The notes: generated by a model not told the origin, from the sequence alone. 64,000 bases of DNA from Callaeas wilsoni (GCA_013398955.1 VWPU01006286.1:1-64000), one strand, 5' to 3'; shown: positions 40,784 to 54,341, numbered from the stretch's first letter. Made by a program: numbers and translations.

Positions 40784-43700
40784 CAAGTTGTTCTCAGGCT
40801 TTACTGATATCAGAAATTTGGACCTGTCATGTTAAATGACAGTATTATGTTTTTACTAGTTTGTTGGGTTTCTTCACCAGTAAATGTACACTGTTGATAT
40901 GATTTGATTTTAAAATTGCAAGCATAAGTAGTCTTTTGCAGTTATTTATTTACTTACTCATGTACTCACTAGGCACTGAAGCAGTATGAAGTGATTATTT
41001 TATACACTATCCAAGAAACAAATGTGCAATGGCACCTGCACATTACAGGGAAAACACTGAAGTTATATTATGTCTAGGCAGAAATTACACTTACTAAGGT
41101 TTTAAAAGGATTCAATCACAAGTCTAAAATATTCCTTGTTTCTGCCTTCTCTTACTGCCAATGAATTCAGTGGATTCATACAGAATTTCCACCTCCTTTT
41201 CAAAGGAGATGTGTCAAACTTACGTATTCAGTCTAACTGAACGCATCTCTGTGGTTAAGAAATACTTTTTAAAACAGTGGAGAGCCTGTCCATCCAGGTT
41301 TGGTTTAAACATTTGATCCCATCCTTCATAGGACAATATTTAGCTGGGAAAAAAAATAAATATTCACCTCTAAAAATGAGGTGAATACTTAAGAGTGTTT
41401 AGTGAATTATATACAACTCTATTCCACCTGACAGTTATAAAAAATGTCCAGTAGCCAGTGTTCAGGGCTTATTTTAATTATTTGTCCATGCTTACTGTTC
41501 TGCTGATTTAATTTATTGATACAGACAGTCATTAATGCTGCTACAGTAGAGGAATACAGGGTGAACAATTTTATGGCCTAGTCATTAGCTGACTTGAATC
41601 AGTTCCAGTTTTCCAAAAGAAAAGGTGACAAATTGAATACCCAGTGAATTCTGTCTATTTTCTGTGACTTAAACTGGTTCCCATTTCTTAATTTGTACTT
41701 TATTTTAATTGAGTGCAGTTCTAAAATTCGATATACTTCTAAAACATAGCATGGGTAGTGGTTTTGTGGATTAATGGTGCCTTTTAAATGGATTTCCCTT
41801 TTCCATTATAGCAAGATAGATATATCTGTATTAACAAAATAAGCCATAGCAAGTTCTTACCTTTCTACAACTGCTGTCTATAATGAATACATTTGAATAA
41901 AAATCACTCAGTTATTATGCAGAACACATATTTTAGTATGTTCACCAGCTTACTTAAAGAACAGAAAAAGTTTTGCTAACAGGATTAAATGTGTGCAATG
42001 ACAAGGAATTGTCAAGTACCCACGTTCATCCAAAACCTGGATGATGAGGGGCTTTTCTACTGCAGCAGACCATCGCTCCCCCTGTTGCCCCTCAGTCAAG
42101 GACCCAGAGACCCAGGGCAGGGGTTGGTCCTGCCTGCCTGCACGCAAGGTCTGGAAGGCAGAGGAGCACAGCTGCCAGGTCCCTGCACACACATAAAAGC
42201 AAGAGCCATAGCTGCTTTCTTTACCACACAACCCATCTGTCCTGTCATAACCAAGGGACAGCTAATCTTGGCCTTGGTCTGTGTCTTATCTCTGCTTGTA
42301 CCATATTGTACAGCCTTGGATCTTCTCAGGTTTCAAATTCTGTCTCCTACAGTGCAACTTCACAGTCAGTCTTTTCACAGGTAGTATAATTTTTCTTCTT
42401 TCTTTCTTTTTGAGTAGCTGCCTGTGCTTGGAGGGTATTATGCCAAAGAGGAAATCACTTCTGGTGCAAGCAGATCTCAGACTATGTATTTTTCCACGTC
42501 AGCTTTGGTCATCTTCAGTTATCAAGGGATCACCCTGAGATACAAACTTGAGAAGGGACACTTTCCAGGCATCACCATCTGGATGTAAGTTGGATTCAAT
42601 GACCTTTCGTGTGTCTCTTAATCATACAGCTCCCATGGCAGTTGCAGAGGTATCACACCATTACAAATATGAGGCTTAGCCCACCTACAAAATCCAGCAT
42701 AGCATTTTTTGCTTCACAGAAAGAGTATGATGCACTACACAGGAAAAATGTCCAATGATCCCCATTACATTGGCTTAAAACAAGCATGGTACTTTTTACT
42801 CAGTTTGAGTAACACAAGTGTGTAACAGCATTTGTAATACATCTCTTTGGCATTTCACATTGCAAGTAATGTGTCATCAGTCCTGACACACAATAAAGAA
42901 AAATATTGCTTCTGCTAGAAATTCAGTGTTAACCACATAATGTCATTTAGGCTGTATTTTGGTATCTTAAATTCCTTTTCTGTATGACAGCACTTGGAAC
43001 AGGATAGTAGAATGTGGCAATGGTTACCACAGAATCACAGTCATAAAATTGTTTAGGTTTGAATAAACCTGTACGATCATTGAGTCCCACTGTAACACAG
43101 TGCCATGAGGCAGAGCCAAAACACAGACAAGACCCTACTTTGATGTTACTAGTACTAAAAATGTGAAAATTCAGGTTCTCATGGAAAAAAATAGCGCTGT
43201 CAAAGCACTTTGCTGAATTTAAACTTTTTTTTCTTTCTTTTGCTAAAACAAATTTTATTAAAATGAGGATGCCACAATAGAAGGTTAGTTACCAAACTCA
43301 GCTGGTTTTTTTCTGTAGGAATTTAAAGGATTGAAGTTGGGAACAGTTACACTATTATGAGGCAGCCATGTTCAAGTTTTCTTGGATAAACCAGCCCAGT
43401 TTTCTATTGATAAAATATACAAAGATAAAATGTAGAAAAATATACAAAGAATTTACTCACTGAATAGCCAAATGACTGTTTTCACAGTAATATGTGACAA
43501 TAAAGTGTCTTAGACCTATTTTCAGATACGGTAGCCCCACATTTCTACCAATATAAATAATTACAAATGTCTTCACTACTAGCATTAAATGTGGCATGGT
43601 AATTCTCTCAAAGCATGGTCTTACATTTTGCCTTTGTCTGAATCACAAAGCACAGCAGCCAAAGTTGTCAAAATTTGGCAATTATTTCTTCAAGATTAAG

Positions 43701-45609
43701 TATTGCAACTAAATATTTTGAGGGTACAGAATAACCTGGAATTACACCAGATTTTGGTCAGAAAAACTCATTTGTTTCCTTTTGAGATAGGTTTATTACC
43801 AAAAGATTTTCAACGTCGTTGATGGAAATGTACAAATATGTTTTGCCAAGCAGACAGAGACCAAATAGGAGAGGGCTTTTTTCATCTCCTAGTGTCAAGC
43901 TGGCTAATGGCAGTTGCAGAGATCTTGGAATCAATTTTGTTGTCTGAATGTTGATAAGCCTGAAAACTTACAGCATTTTCTTTATGATATAATTGATCTG
44001 CATCTCTTGCAGTCACTCTTCCACTCTTTATATACAGTAGGTTTTGGGAGTTATTTAGTTTCTGCTTAATTTTTCTTTTGAATCAATAGTGTTTGGTCAC
44101 ATGGTACACCAGTTTCCATAGTAAAGAGTGTTTAGAGTGTTGTCTGTACTGTGCCTGTTGCTTGCTCCACAGTTTATTTTTATGTCTTTGATGACTTGCA
44201 CATTTTTAGATCAAATAAGCTTTAGTCACAAGCCACTCTTGAAAGAATTTTCTATGCAAGTCCTTCTTTGGGTTGTGTTGTTTCTCTCCAGTTCAGCATA
44301 ACTCTTATAGACATGTAATCCTGTTACATATCCAGATGTCACTTCGTTTTTTTGTTGTTGGGGGTTTTTTTTAATTATTATTTTGTTTATAACCTGGAAA
44401 TGTTCCATTTGGGGCATTTGTAGAGTTTCCACAATCTCAACAAACCTTTTGCATTCATACTTGGAAGAATTTGTGTACTACCCATCAGGCAGTACTATTT
44501 CATTTAGTCATATCTTAGTACTTACAGACCTTTCCAGTTTTTCTAGTTGATTGGACAAAGATCTAGGAAGTTATGAGACAAGTCTAGGTTCCCCAAGGAA
44601 CCAGTCTGTCAAACTTTGAAGATTTTTTCCTGCAAATTAGGTGTTTCTTCATGAATAGGTGGCTGTCAGGTCAGCTTCCTTTCCAGTTTTGTTGCCACCT
44701 CTGCTGTTGTCTTCATGCTTTGACATCTGGTTTCTGTCCTCAGCTGCCATGGCTTTTGCTTTTTTGAACAATACCTGTCATAAGTGTATACATATGTGTT
44801 CATATAACTAATATCTAATAGTACAAACCTGATGTAGTTTTGTATGTATGTAGCCTTTCCCACGCTGAAAGATATACATTGTGCTCAAGGACATTTGTTA
44901 TAATGGGACACTTCTTCCACAAACGGGAGTAGTCAATTTATTGAATTATACTGTCTTTGTAAGTGTTGTGCATGGAATCACAAATGCTATTTATTTTCTC
45001 AAACTATCACTATTTTATTAATTTAACACATGACCCTTTTGTAATAATTAAAGCAGTAGTTTACTGATTAGAAAAAGGAAGTAATTTGATACATTTTAAT
45101 AATCAGAACATTTGAGCTCTTCTTCAGCTATCAAAGATGAGTTGAAATCATCCCTGTTGTCACACTCTGAGGGCAGAACCAAGTTTGCAGTAACTGTCCT
45201 TTTCCTCTCTGGTTTTGCTTAGTTCTTAGTCAGGTCCTTGAAGACAGTAAATTCAGCCAACGGCAGTATTTAAATTAAAAGAAGCCTCCAGGAACAGTTA
45301 CTAATGACATTTTTCATAATATACCTCTTTTTATGGGCTGTGAAACCTTCTGAACTGTCTGTTTTGCGATTCTAGAAATAGCTGATGCTGTGTGGAGGTT
45401 TGCTCTGTACATTTGGGCTGTTCCACCAGGAAAATATTGCTCAGGCACTGGGGATGGGAGCAAGCCAGTTTGAGGCAATGCTTTGACCATCAAGGACACA
45501 GTCCAGCAGCAGTCAGAATGGAAAAGCAGAACAGTTTAAGAGCAGCCCAGTTCTAGCAATGAGGCAGATCCCAGCTCAAGCCAAGAAAGTCAGGACAGCA
45601 GGTCATGGT
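40784..45609. other. Intergenic DNA between ISOC1 and SLC27A6, part 1
   Basis: AT-rich, apart from a GC-richer patch at about 42000-42400 with an ACATAAAAGC box that might be part of an unclassified old LTR; I could not find its ends. A CR1 scrap lies at 43029-43110. No coding exon seen. Confidence 0.5.
43029..43110 (-). repeat. Short CR1 3'-end fragment
   Basis: Antisense CR1 tail: CACAGAATCACAGTCATAAA followed by the decayed TTGTTTAGGTTTGAATAAACC and CATTGAGTCC text. Confidence 0.7.
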
Positions 45610-47680
45610 TAGAATCATAGAATCACAGAATCATAGAATGGCTTGCATTAGAATGGACCTTAAAGATCATCTAGCCCCATGCCTCCTGCTTTGGTCAGGG
45701 ACACCTTTCACTAGACCAGGTTGCTAAAATCCCCATCCAGCCTGGCCTTGAACACTGCCAGGGGTGGGACACGCACATCTTCCTGGGCAAGCTGTTCCAG
45801 TGCTTCACCACCCTCACAGCAAAGAATTTCTTCCTAATATCTAATCTAAACCTACTCTTTCAGTTTAATGCCATTCCCCCTTGTTCTGTCACTACGTGTC
45901 CTTGTAAAAATTTCCTCTCCAGACTTCTTGTAGGCCCTCTTTATGTCCTGGAAGGTCACAATTAGGTCACCCTGAAGCCTTCTCTTTTCCAGGCTGAACA
46001 GTCAACATTCTCTCAGCCTTTCCTTGTAAGAGAAATGCTCCATCCCTCCAATCGCCTTGGTGGCCTCCTCTGGACCCGCTCCAACAGGTCCATGTCCTTC
46101 CTGTGCTGGCACCCCAGAGCAGGATGCAGTGTTCCAGGCGGGGTCTCACCAGAGCAGAGCAGAGGGGCAGAATCCCCTCCCTGGCCCTGCTGCCCACGCT
46201 GCTCTGGATGCAGCCCAGGACACGTTTGGCTTTCTGGGCTGTGAGTGCCCATGGCTGGGTCATGTCCAGCCCCTCATCCACCAGCACCCCCAAGCCCTTC
46301 TCCCCAGGGCTGCTCTTGGTCTGTTCATCCCCAGCCTGTGCTGATACCACGGGTTGCCATAGGCCAAGTGCAGCACCTTGCACTTGGTCGTGTTAAAAAT
46401 CATGAGATTCCCATGGGCAATGGGAATTCTGTCTTTTCCAGGTCCCTCTGGATGACATTCCATCCTTCAGGTGTCTCAGCTGCACCACTCAGCTTTGCGT
46501 CATCTGCAAATTTGCTTAGGGTGCACTCGATCCCTTTGTCTGTGTCATTAATGAAGATACTAAATAATACTGGTCCCTGTACAGACCCCTGAGGGACTTG
46601 TCACCAGTGTCTATCAGGACTCTGAGCTGTTGACCGCCACCCTCTGGATGTGATCATCCAACCAATTACTTATCCACTGAACAGTCCACCAGAAAAATCC
46701 ATCTCACTGCAATTTAGAGATAGGGAAGTTGTGGGAGACCATGTCAAAGACTTTACAGAAGTTCAAATAAAGGACATCTCAACGCTTCCCTTGTCCACTA
46801 ATGTGGTCGCTCCATCATTCAAGGCCACTGGGTTGATCAGGTGGGACTTGCCCTTGGTGAAGTCATGATGGCTTCAATGACCTCCCTGTTCTCCATGTGC
46901 CTAGCACAGCTTCTAGGAAGATCTGTTCCATGATATTCCCAGGCCCAGAGGTGAGGCTGGAAGGTCCCCAGTTACCAGGGTTCTCCTTTCTACCCTTTTA
47001 AAAGATCGATACATTTCCCCGCTCCCAGTCACCTGGGGCTTCACCAATACAGTGGTGAATTCATGACTACCAGGACTTTACAAATACCATGGAGAGTGGC
47101 TTGACAACTACATCAGCCAATTCCCTCAGGACTGTGGGATGCATCTCACTGGGTCCCATAGACTTACTTACATTCAGATTCCTCAGGGGGTCATGAACCA
47201 CATCTTTACTTACTGTGGGAGGAACTTTGCTCCTGGGTCCCCATCCTGCTGTCCATCTGCTCAAGAGGTGAAAACAGAGGTTGCCATTGAAAACTGAGGC
47301 AAAAAATTGTTGCGTACCTCATCCTTCCCCTCAGCCATTGTTACCAGTTTTCCAGCAGTTTATCAGGGAATGTGAAAGTTCTTTGACCTTCCTTTTCTGC
47401 TTAACATACTTGTAGAACTCCCTCCTGTTATTCTTTGCATTCCTTGCTAGGTTCAGTTCCAGCTTCACCTTGGCCTGCCTCACCTTCCTTACCCAATCCT
47501 ATACAACGAAATTTCAAGCCTGTACTTTTCCCAGGTTACCTGTCCTTGTTTCTACTGCCTATGCATTTGCTTCTTTCCCTTTATTTAGACCAGCAATTCC
47601 CTACTAAGCTATGCTGATCTTTTGCCTTCCTTGCCTAGTTTCATGCTTAGAGTCAGCAAGGTACCTGTCAGGGCTCAATG
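45610..47680 (-). mobile_element. Long CR1 LINE copy with decayed reverse transcriptase
   Basis: Starts at the inverted tail repeat (AGAATCATAGAATCACAGAA) and runs about 2 kb into the element. Minus-strand translation of 45967-46383 shows GVLVDEGLDMTQ, AQKAKRVLGCI and a REGILPLCSALVRPRLEHCI block, the CR1 RT C-terminal region; 47067-47264 reads [20 protein letters not shown] and the following RELADVV block, the RT N-terminal region. Frameshifts and stops interrupt it. It is the longest and most readable RT remnant in the window. The left end is firm; the right end (about 47300-47680) is approximate. Confidence 0.88.
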
Positions 47681-47947
47681 ATACCCATAACAGCTGTCAA
47701 AGATCACTCAAATGTCTGAGGATAGAAGCAGATCCCTGTCAAAGGCAGGAAGGGCCTTAGAAGGCAGCTTGCCTCTCTTCTCACACAGCTGGGTGCCAAA
47801 CCCTTGGGGAATCAGCTTGAAGGGCCTGTTGGTGCACATAAGGTTTTGACATGAGGTCTGTAATTGTGTAGCATGAAGTATGAAGCTAGATTTGGCAGAT
47901 ATATCATTGGGTGAACAAATTTGCCTTTTAAAATACAAATAGATTAC

Positions 47948-48512
47948 TGTCATGGTTTCACCCCAGCTAGCAACCTGGCCCCACACAGCCACTCACTCAC
48001 TCCCACACGAGCAGGACTGGGGAAAGAATTGTAAGGATAAAAGCTAGAAAATTTAAGGGTTGCGATAAAGCCAGTGGGTTGAGGTAAAGCCAGTTTAATT
48101 GGGAAAGCAAGAGGAATACAAACAAGCAAAGCAAACCAAGAAATCCATTCAGTGCTTCCCATGGACAGAAAGCTGTTCAGCCATTTCCAAGACTTCACTT
48201 CCTCCTTCTTCCCCCCACTCTATATACTGAGCATGATGTGGTATGGTGTATATACATGGGATATGATATGAAATAGCCCTTTGGTCAGTTGAGGTCACCT
48301 GTCCTGGCTGTGTCTTCTCTCAACCTTGCATGCACCCCCAAATTCCTTGCCATCGTGGAAAGCAAAAAAAGCCTTGGCTCTGTGTAAGCCCTTCTCAACA
48401 ATAACAAAACCATCTCTATATTATCAACCCTGTGCTCAGCACAAATCAAAACCACAGCCCCATACTTGAAACTGTGAGGACAATAAATTATACCCCAGCC
48501 AAAACCAGCATA
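47948..48512 (-). mobile_element. Solo LTR of an avian ERV family, minus orientation
   Basis: 565 bp. Minus-strand text begins TATGCTGGTTTTGGCTGGGG and ends AACCATGACA, a family I recognise as abundant in neoavian genomes. The first TG has become TA by one substitution. Flanks ATTAC (47943-47947) and ATTAG (48513-48517) are a 5-bp duplication with one mismatch. A TATATAGAGTGG box lies near 48221-48232 on the minus strand. No internal viral genes adjoin it. Confidence 0.82.
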
Positions 48513-48517
48513 ATTAG

Positions 48518-50507
48518 TAACAGCTAAACTCTGTAATGTGAATTTATATACAACAGAATTCTTGCCCTCTGCTCCTTTCTTGGAATGAACAGCTACCCAA
48601 ATCAACAAGGTGCTTCTATCACATTGTGCCTTGCATTTTCTTTTGACATGCTTTTCTCTTTGTCAGGCTTTGACCTACATTGGAAAGTGTAGTTCCACTG
48701 ATAAGAGGTGTATCAGCCAATTGTAAGACAGAGGAAACTGTCACAGATTTTTAAGGAGAGAAGAAATATTTTCAGTCTCTTCTTTTACTGTTGGCATTTA
48801 TCTCCATTTTATCTATTTTTAAATCAGTTACTCCTGTCCTCAGTTTGCCAGTTCTAAATATTTTATTTTAAGGATGCAATTTACTAACTCAAGAGCTCTT
48901 TGAAAAGCTCTCTAACTTGATTACTGTCATTGGGAACATCTGCCTAACAAACTTCTGCATTAGTGGAATGTGGTTTTCATTTCTCAGGAGATTCATAGGT
49001 TTAATTCCAGGACTCCTTAATCTGTGAGTGATTTTGCATTAACAAAAAAATTATCCTTTGCCTCCTGTTTCCTTAAAAGTAACTTTTGTAAAAAATGGAA
49101 TAACAGAACATAGGAGAAAGAAGAGGTCCAGAGCACAGATATTTTTAGCTATCATCTATTGTAAGTATCTCTGAGAGATCAGGATGAATAGCCTCATCAT
49201 CACTCCAGGTCTGCCGCCATTTGCACAATTAATAGATCATATTCACACGAGCGAAGCTGCCTGGCAGCTGACTCATTTTGCAAACACATACATAAATGTG
49301 TTTGAGACCTTTAGTAGTTGCAACACTGTTTCTGGAGTCAGGCTTTATTGCTGTAGCACCCAAATAAAAGCTGAAGCAAGAAAACAAAAAACTGGTGTTT
49401 TATTTTTCTTAAAGCTCTTTGTCTTTGCTGAGATTTCTACCACTAGGAATAGGGTTTCTGTGACTATTTGTTCAATGACAGGCTGTAAAATGAGTATTTG
49501 TTGAAAGTTAAGACTAAAAAAAATCATTAAGGGTCTTATTAACAAAGAATGATGCAGTGGAATATGCAGGGATAATATTATTTCCTGTGTGTGTTTCAGT
49601 GGGTTCCACTGAGTGGCATCCTCAGTATAACTTAGAGTTTCAATAGCTGAAATCCTTTCCATTTTTCTTAATAATTTTTGAGGGTTTATGTAAAAATGGA
49701 ATGACTATGTGGGTGGTTTGGGGTCCAGAAAAGGAAAAGAAAACAGAACTCTAGTGCCAAATGCAAGGTTATGGCTTTGAGCTGTCTGTGTTGCTTGGCG
49801 TAATGTGAGGATTTGCAGTGACAACCTCTGCAATGACGAGCACCTGCCAGATATGTGAATTAGCAGTCATAACACAAATCTTGTTGGTTCAAAAAACTTG
49901 TAGTAAGGTTTTTAAAACCTGCGGTTTTGGAAACAATGTTTTCAAATATCTGCTTCTTAGTGACTCCAATCTTAATGTCACAGCAAAAGCCTAATTCTCT
50001 TGCAGGTTAAGAAATATATATGTCGAACTGTTTTTACAACAAAGTATCAACAAAATGAGTCATACATTTTTGTTTTTTATTGAATGCAACAGTCCTTTTA
50101 TTAAATGCAACAATGCTATCTAGTGTATTGCTTCAGTTGATTTCACTGTGCAGGAGTGTAGTTTTAATGTACTGCTGGCTCCTATACTTAGAATATTTAT
50201 TTTTTGAACAGAGACAGAATAGTGGTGACATAAAGCAAGATACTGTGATTTATGGGTTGCAGAAAGAATGATTTCCACTTAAATTCTGAATATGCCTGAA
50301 TATACAGGTTCTGAATGTAACTGTGGAAATTGCCAACAAAACATGTACAGTGCAGCTAACATGAGGGTAATTGTCCTCCACTGGCTGTCTGTGTAAATAA
50401 AAAACTATTGGTAATTCCCTGACTATGATGCCTTAGGATTTTAGCTTTTATGTTTTTCATGTATTTGTCATCCTGTAATTCTCTAGTGTATAACTCTAAA
50501 CTCCATA
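48518..50507. other. Intergenic DNA, no gene seen
   Basis: AT-rich spacer; small open frames only. Nothing recognisable. Confidence 0.5.
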
Positions 50508-50512
50508 TAGAG

Positions 50513-51000
50513 TGTTAGCTACTGCTTTCCTGTTTTGGTCAGACACAACAATTCCTCTCTAGGCCTGGGAATCAAGGACACCTCACTGTCTCAGGCCCTG
50601 AGAAATGTAAACAAAAGTGAGTTGGGGGGAGCAAACTTAGAGTAAATTACTTCATTAGTTGAAGCTGTAATTGGAAGATTAACCCCCAATATGCAAATGG
50701 ACCAAACTTATAAAAGTATGATGTGACCCGTTGTCTATTTTTAGTGTAGTCCCTGTTGGGCTTTTGTCCTGAAATGTACCTTAGGGCCCTTCAATAAATA
50801 TAACCAGTTTTTATTCCCCTTAATTTTGTATGGCCTCTGTTTTAGGTAGCCTGATAAGGCATGAACTGTCCTCAATCAGTCCTGGAACCTGTTTTTCAGA
50901 AAGTCCTTTTCTGACACTATTTTTTATGTACCAAAGCAAGGCAGAGATTATCTTAACTAGGTCAAAAGTTGTCTAAGAGGAAATTGTACTGAACATCACA
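50513..51000 (+). mobile_element. Probable solo LTR with 5-bp target-site duplication
   Basis: 488 bp beginning TGTTAGCT and ending ATCACA, flanked by TAGAG at 50508-50512 and 51001-51005. Inside, in the expected order for plus orientation, are an octamer motif (ATGCAAAT near 50691), a TATA box (CTTATAAAAG near 50708) and AATAAA near 50792. The internal signals make an LTR likely; the ends rest mainly on the short duplication, so the family is not named. Confidence 0.62.
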
Positions 51001-51005
51001 TAGAG

Positions 51006-52049
51006 AGGTTCAAGGGAAATACAGACTATAGGATCAGCATTTTAGTTAGGTAGTGTTTAATATTATGAGCTAGCTGAACAAAGTGATCTCAAAAATATTT
51101 CACAAAAATTTGCTTTCTGTATGCGACACTTCTCGAAGGAAATGTAGTTTTAATGTAGCAAAAGAGGATGGTCTTTAAAAATAGTCTGTACCTCTGGAGA
51201 AAACTTACTACCTTAAGCTAGTTCAGAATATACCTGAAAAATGGCATAGGGACTACTCCTTGTAGCAGAGAACTGCCAAAACCAGACTGAGACTATGGTG
51301 AATCATACTTCATATTGTTTTGATCTGCGAATTTCCCAACGCAACCTCTTTGTTAATGGCAGATTACAGGCATTTGAGTAGATGTAAGCTTCTTTTCACG
51401 AAAATTGGATTTTTGTGGCTAGCAAAATGGAAATGGAGTTATATTTTTTTATACTCCAAAAGATGTTCTCCTTATCTTGTGACAGAATATGGCTTTGTTA
51501 CTGCAGAGATATAGAACTCCTTGCAGAGTTTTCACATGTTATCAGTAAATAACCTTCTTTCTTTAATTTTTGTTTCTAATTAAATGCTTGGATAGAAACT
51601 GAGCTGAATGTATACAGCTATTTTTTGTGGCAATCTGTAGAATTTTTTTGCATTTGCAAAAAAAATTGGTTTTGTGTAATTCTAGGTGAGAGCTCAATTA
51701 TCTTCGTGCTCCCAGGAAATTAGAATTCGATGCCTACATGCTGACAGGAGATGGATTTAAGACATAATCTTCTCACTGTTCTCTACTAGTCCATTTAGGC
51801 AGTTCTTGCTCTTTGAGCTGACTTCTGTGGATCTCATTTGCAGGCATATAACTCTTCCCTCACATTTTTTAAGGCTCTGTCATGGTGTCCTGTGAATTTC
51901 ACTCAGCATTTGAGCTCTTGAGCTAGGCACTGAAACAATGCCTGCAGCAACTCCATTTCCTTCAGCTACTCAGCTGTGAAACGAGCAACTCTGCTTATGA
52001 AGCATGATAGCTGCAAATTAAGCAGGAACTTAGATCTCTCTTGTTTAGT
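51006..52049. other. Intergenic DNA, no gene seen
   Basis: AT-rich spacer with no recognisable repeat or exon. Confidence 0.5.
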
Positions 52050-52423
52050 ACCACAGAATTACAGAATGTTTGCATTGGAAGGGACCTTAAAGACCATCTA
52101 GTTCAAGCCCCTGCCATGGGCAGGGACACCTCCCACTAGATCAAGTTGCTCAGAGATCCACCCAACCTGGCCATAAACCCCTCCAGGCATGGGGTATCCA
52201 CAGTTTCTCTGGGCAACCTGTTCCAGTGCCTCAGCACCCTCACAGTAAAAAATTTATTCCTAATATCCAGTTTAAATCTATGCTCTTGCAGTTTAAAGCC
52301 ATTCTCCCGTGTCCTATCACTCGATGCCCTTGTAAAAAGTCCGTCTCTACAGTTTCTTGTAGCCTCCTTCAGCTACTGGAAGGCTTCTATAAGATCTTCC
52401 CAGAGGCTATTCTTCTCCAGACT
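52050..52423 (-). mobile_element. CR1 LINE 3' fragment
   Basis: Antisense CR1 3' end from ACCACAGAATTACAGAATG through GCAGGGACACCTCCCACTAG to CTTCTCCAGACTG, about 370 bases. It belongs to the same general 3'-UTR type as the copies at 40355 and 45610, and is followed directly by an AT dinucleotide tract. Confidence 0.9.
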
Positions 52424-52459
52424 GATATATATGTGTATATATAAATATATATATATATC
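52424..52459. repeat. TA/TG microsatellite
   Basis: ATATATATGTGTATATATAA followed by a further ATATATATAT run at the 5' break of the neighbouring CR1. Confidence 0.85.
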
Positions 52460-54207
52460 CTTAACACAATAAAAATATGGTAAAGGTAGAAGATTACAAG
52501 GTTACAAGTGGAAGAGCTCTGAGTATTAGGACTTCAAAATGTGCCATACCTTTGGAATTTTAATCTAGACTTTTCCAAAATGATAGTCTCTTAGTCTCTT
52601 TGTATCCAAGATTTTCATTTAGATTCTTACAGAAATAAGGATCCACTTACAAATCTGGAGTACAGTCCACATTTTCATAGCTAGTGTTTTGTTTCTTGCT
52701 TTTTTTAAAAAAAAAAATTCTCAGGACTTAATCCCACTTTCTTATGAAAATTTACATAGCCAGGGAAAAATTACAAGTGTCTACCAGAAGATTGTAAGGT
52801 ATTTGAAACCTAATCTTTTCTTCCTGTATCTCACTCTATCTGATTGGTTTAATCCACTCCAACTCCCTAAATTGCAGTGTCTCATTTGGGATATACAGTG
52901 TTTACAGCCAATTTGGGGTTTAAAACCTTTATTTTTAAAAACTCAGGAAAAATTTTCCAAAGTTTGCACCATGAAATGCAGCTGATGGAGATATTTAAGA
53001 GATGTCTTTTTCAGCCACATGCATGGTATTCATTTAATACCACAAAAGAACTGTAGTCTAGAAGTTTTGAGTTTTATTGTAATGTTAGTGAAGTGATAGG
53101 CAAACTACATGCTGGTTTTAGAAGCTGAAAAATAAATACCTTTTAATTTTGACATTTGAATGAATGACATCATTAGCTCTTTATGCACCCACTAAAGCTG
53201 AGAGCTGGTAGTTTTCCTTGATTAAAAAAAGTTAAATATCAGAAGACAATTTGGATGTTCATGTCCATTTTTCTGTCTGTGAATTTTCTTAAATTAATGA
53301 GCAGTCTTATCATTCAAATGTAACTAGAGCAAGATCTGAGATAGCATTCTATTCCCACATACCTTCAGGACAAGAAGCTGTTAGAATGAGCTAATGCTCA
53401 GGCATGCCTCCCCAGAGATCCATCTTCATGCTTTTGCATACCAGAAAATTGAATCCTTATACATGGGGAGTACAGTCTGGCACAAATTAATCTGTCTTCA
53501 CAGTTTCTTATGAGCTAAGACTGGTATAGCACAGGTGTTTCTACCTAAGCTGCAAAAGCTGTGAAAAAAGCATGTCTGGTAAAAAAAAAAAGGGATAAAT
53601 AAAAGGAGTACTATTGATCAAATGTATAATTATTAAAGTGCAGCCTATCCAGTGGAGAAAATTATTAGCATTTAGTAGAAGACACATGTATTTAGAAAAA
53701 TACTGTAAGCTGCCTAGTAGAAATTACTTCGGAAAAAAGAGGTTTGGAAATAATTGGGTAGCTAGGCAAGTGTTCAGTGATCTCATAGCTGGATTTTAAA
53801 ATTACCGTGATTATATCCTATGTTTGGAGAAAAATTTAAGTAATTTCCCAGATTTTCAAAGGTAGCTGCCTCGTAAACCCTGCACATTTAGTTTCTATGC
53901 TTTCAAAGACACCAAGAACGTAACAAGTCTGGTGTTGTTTTAAACCTCCCAAGTCACATTTCACGTACACAGGATAAAACTGTGCTCATACTAAAGTCAG
54001 TACGTGTTATTGATTCAACAGAATTCTAATGTGACTAGTTTCAGCATCAGTACTTCCTCACTTACTATTACCAATTAAAAAACAGTAGGAATGCAAGTAT
54101 GTTTTGTTATTAGCAAAGTGAAAAGAATAAACAAGAAAGGCAGAGTAAATAGAAAAATGAACGGAAATTGTGGTAATCACTGTAACATTTTTTTTCTTGA
54201 ATCACAG
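52460..54207. other. Intergenic DNA, no gene seen
   Basis: AT-rich spacer, including an A run at 53581-53591. No recognisable repeat. Confidence 0.5.
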
Positions 54208-54341
54208 ATAAGACTAGTTGTCATTACTCCCAAAGCCATCAGTTAGCTCCTCTGTCATCCACCGTCCCACAGAGGCACCTGTAGCTCCATATTTTGGCCA
54301 CATATAGTTAACAATGATGGATGAAAGCCTGGCAAAAACAG
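54208..54341 (+). other. Exon-like segment of unknown identity
   Basis: On the plus strand this 134-base segment is bounded by a strong acceptor (T-rich tract, then ATCACAG) and a consensus donor (ACAG then GTAAGT). All three plus frames contain stops near its start, so it would be a noncoding or 5'-UTR exon; an ATG ATG pair at 54314 starts a frame that is still open at the donor (MMDESLAKT). On the minus strand the same bases read 40 codons ending in TAG (about 54335 down to 54213) with well-mixed composition (VNYMWPKYGATGASVGRWMT), and a TTTTTGCCAG acceptor-like stretch precedes them. I do not recognise either product. It could be a lncRNA exon, an unannotated small gene or chance. Confidence 0.3.

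Noticed and set aside
42000..42540. GC-richer patch with a TATA-like ACATAAAAGC, considered as another LTR
   Set aside because: I could not find paired TG/CA ends, a target duplication or a poly(A) signal, so it is left unclassified.
45967..46596. Overlapping frames of 79-138 codons on both strands
   Set aside because: Remnants and shadows of the CR1 reverse transcriptase; not host genes.
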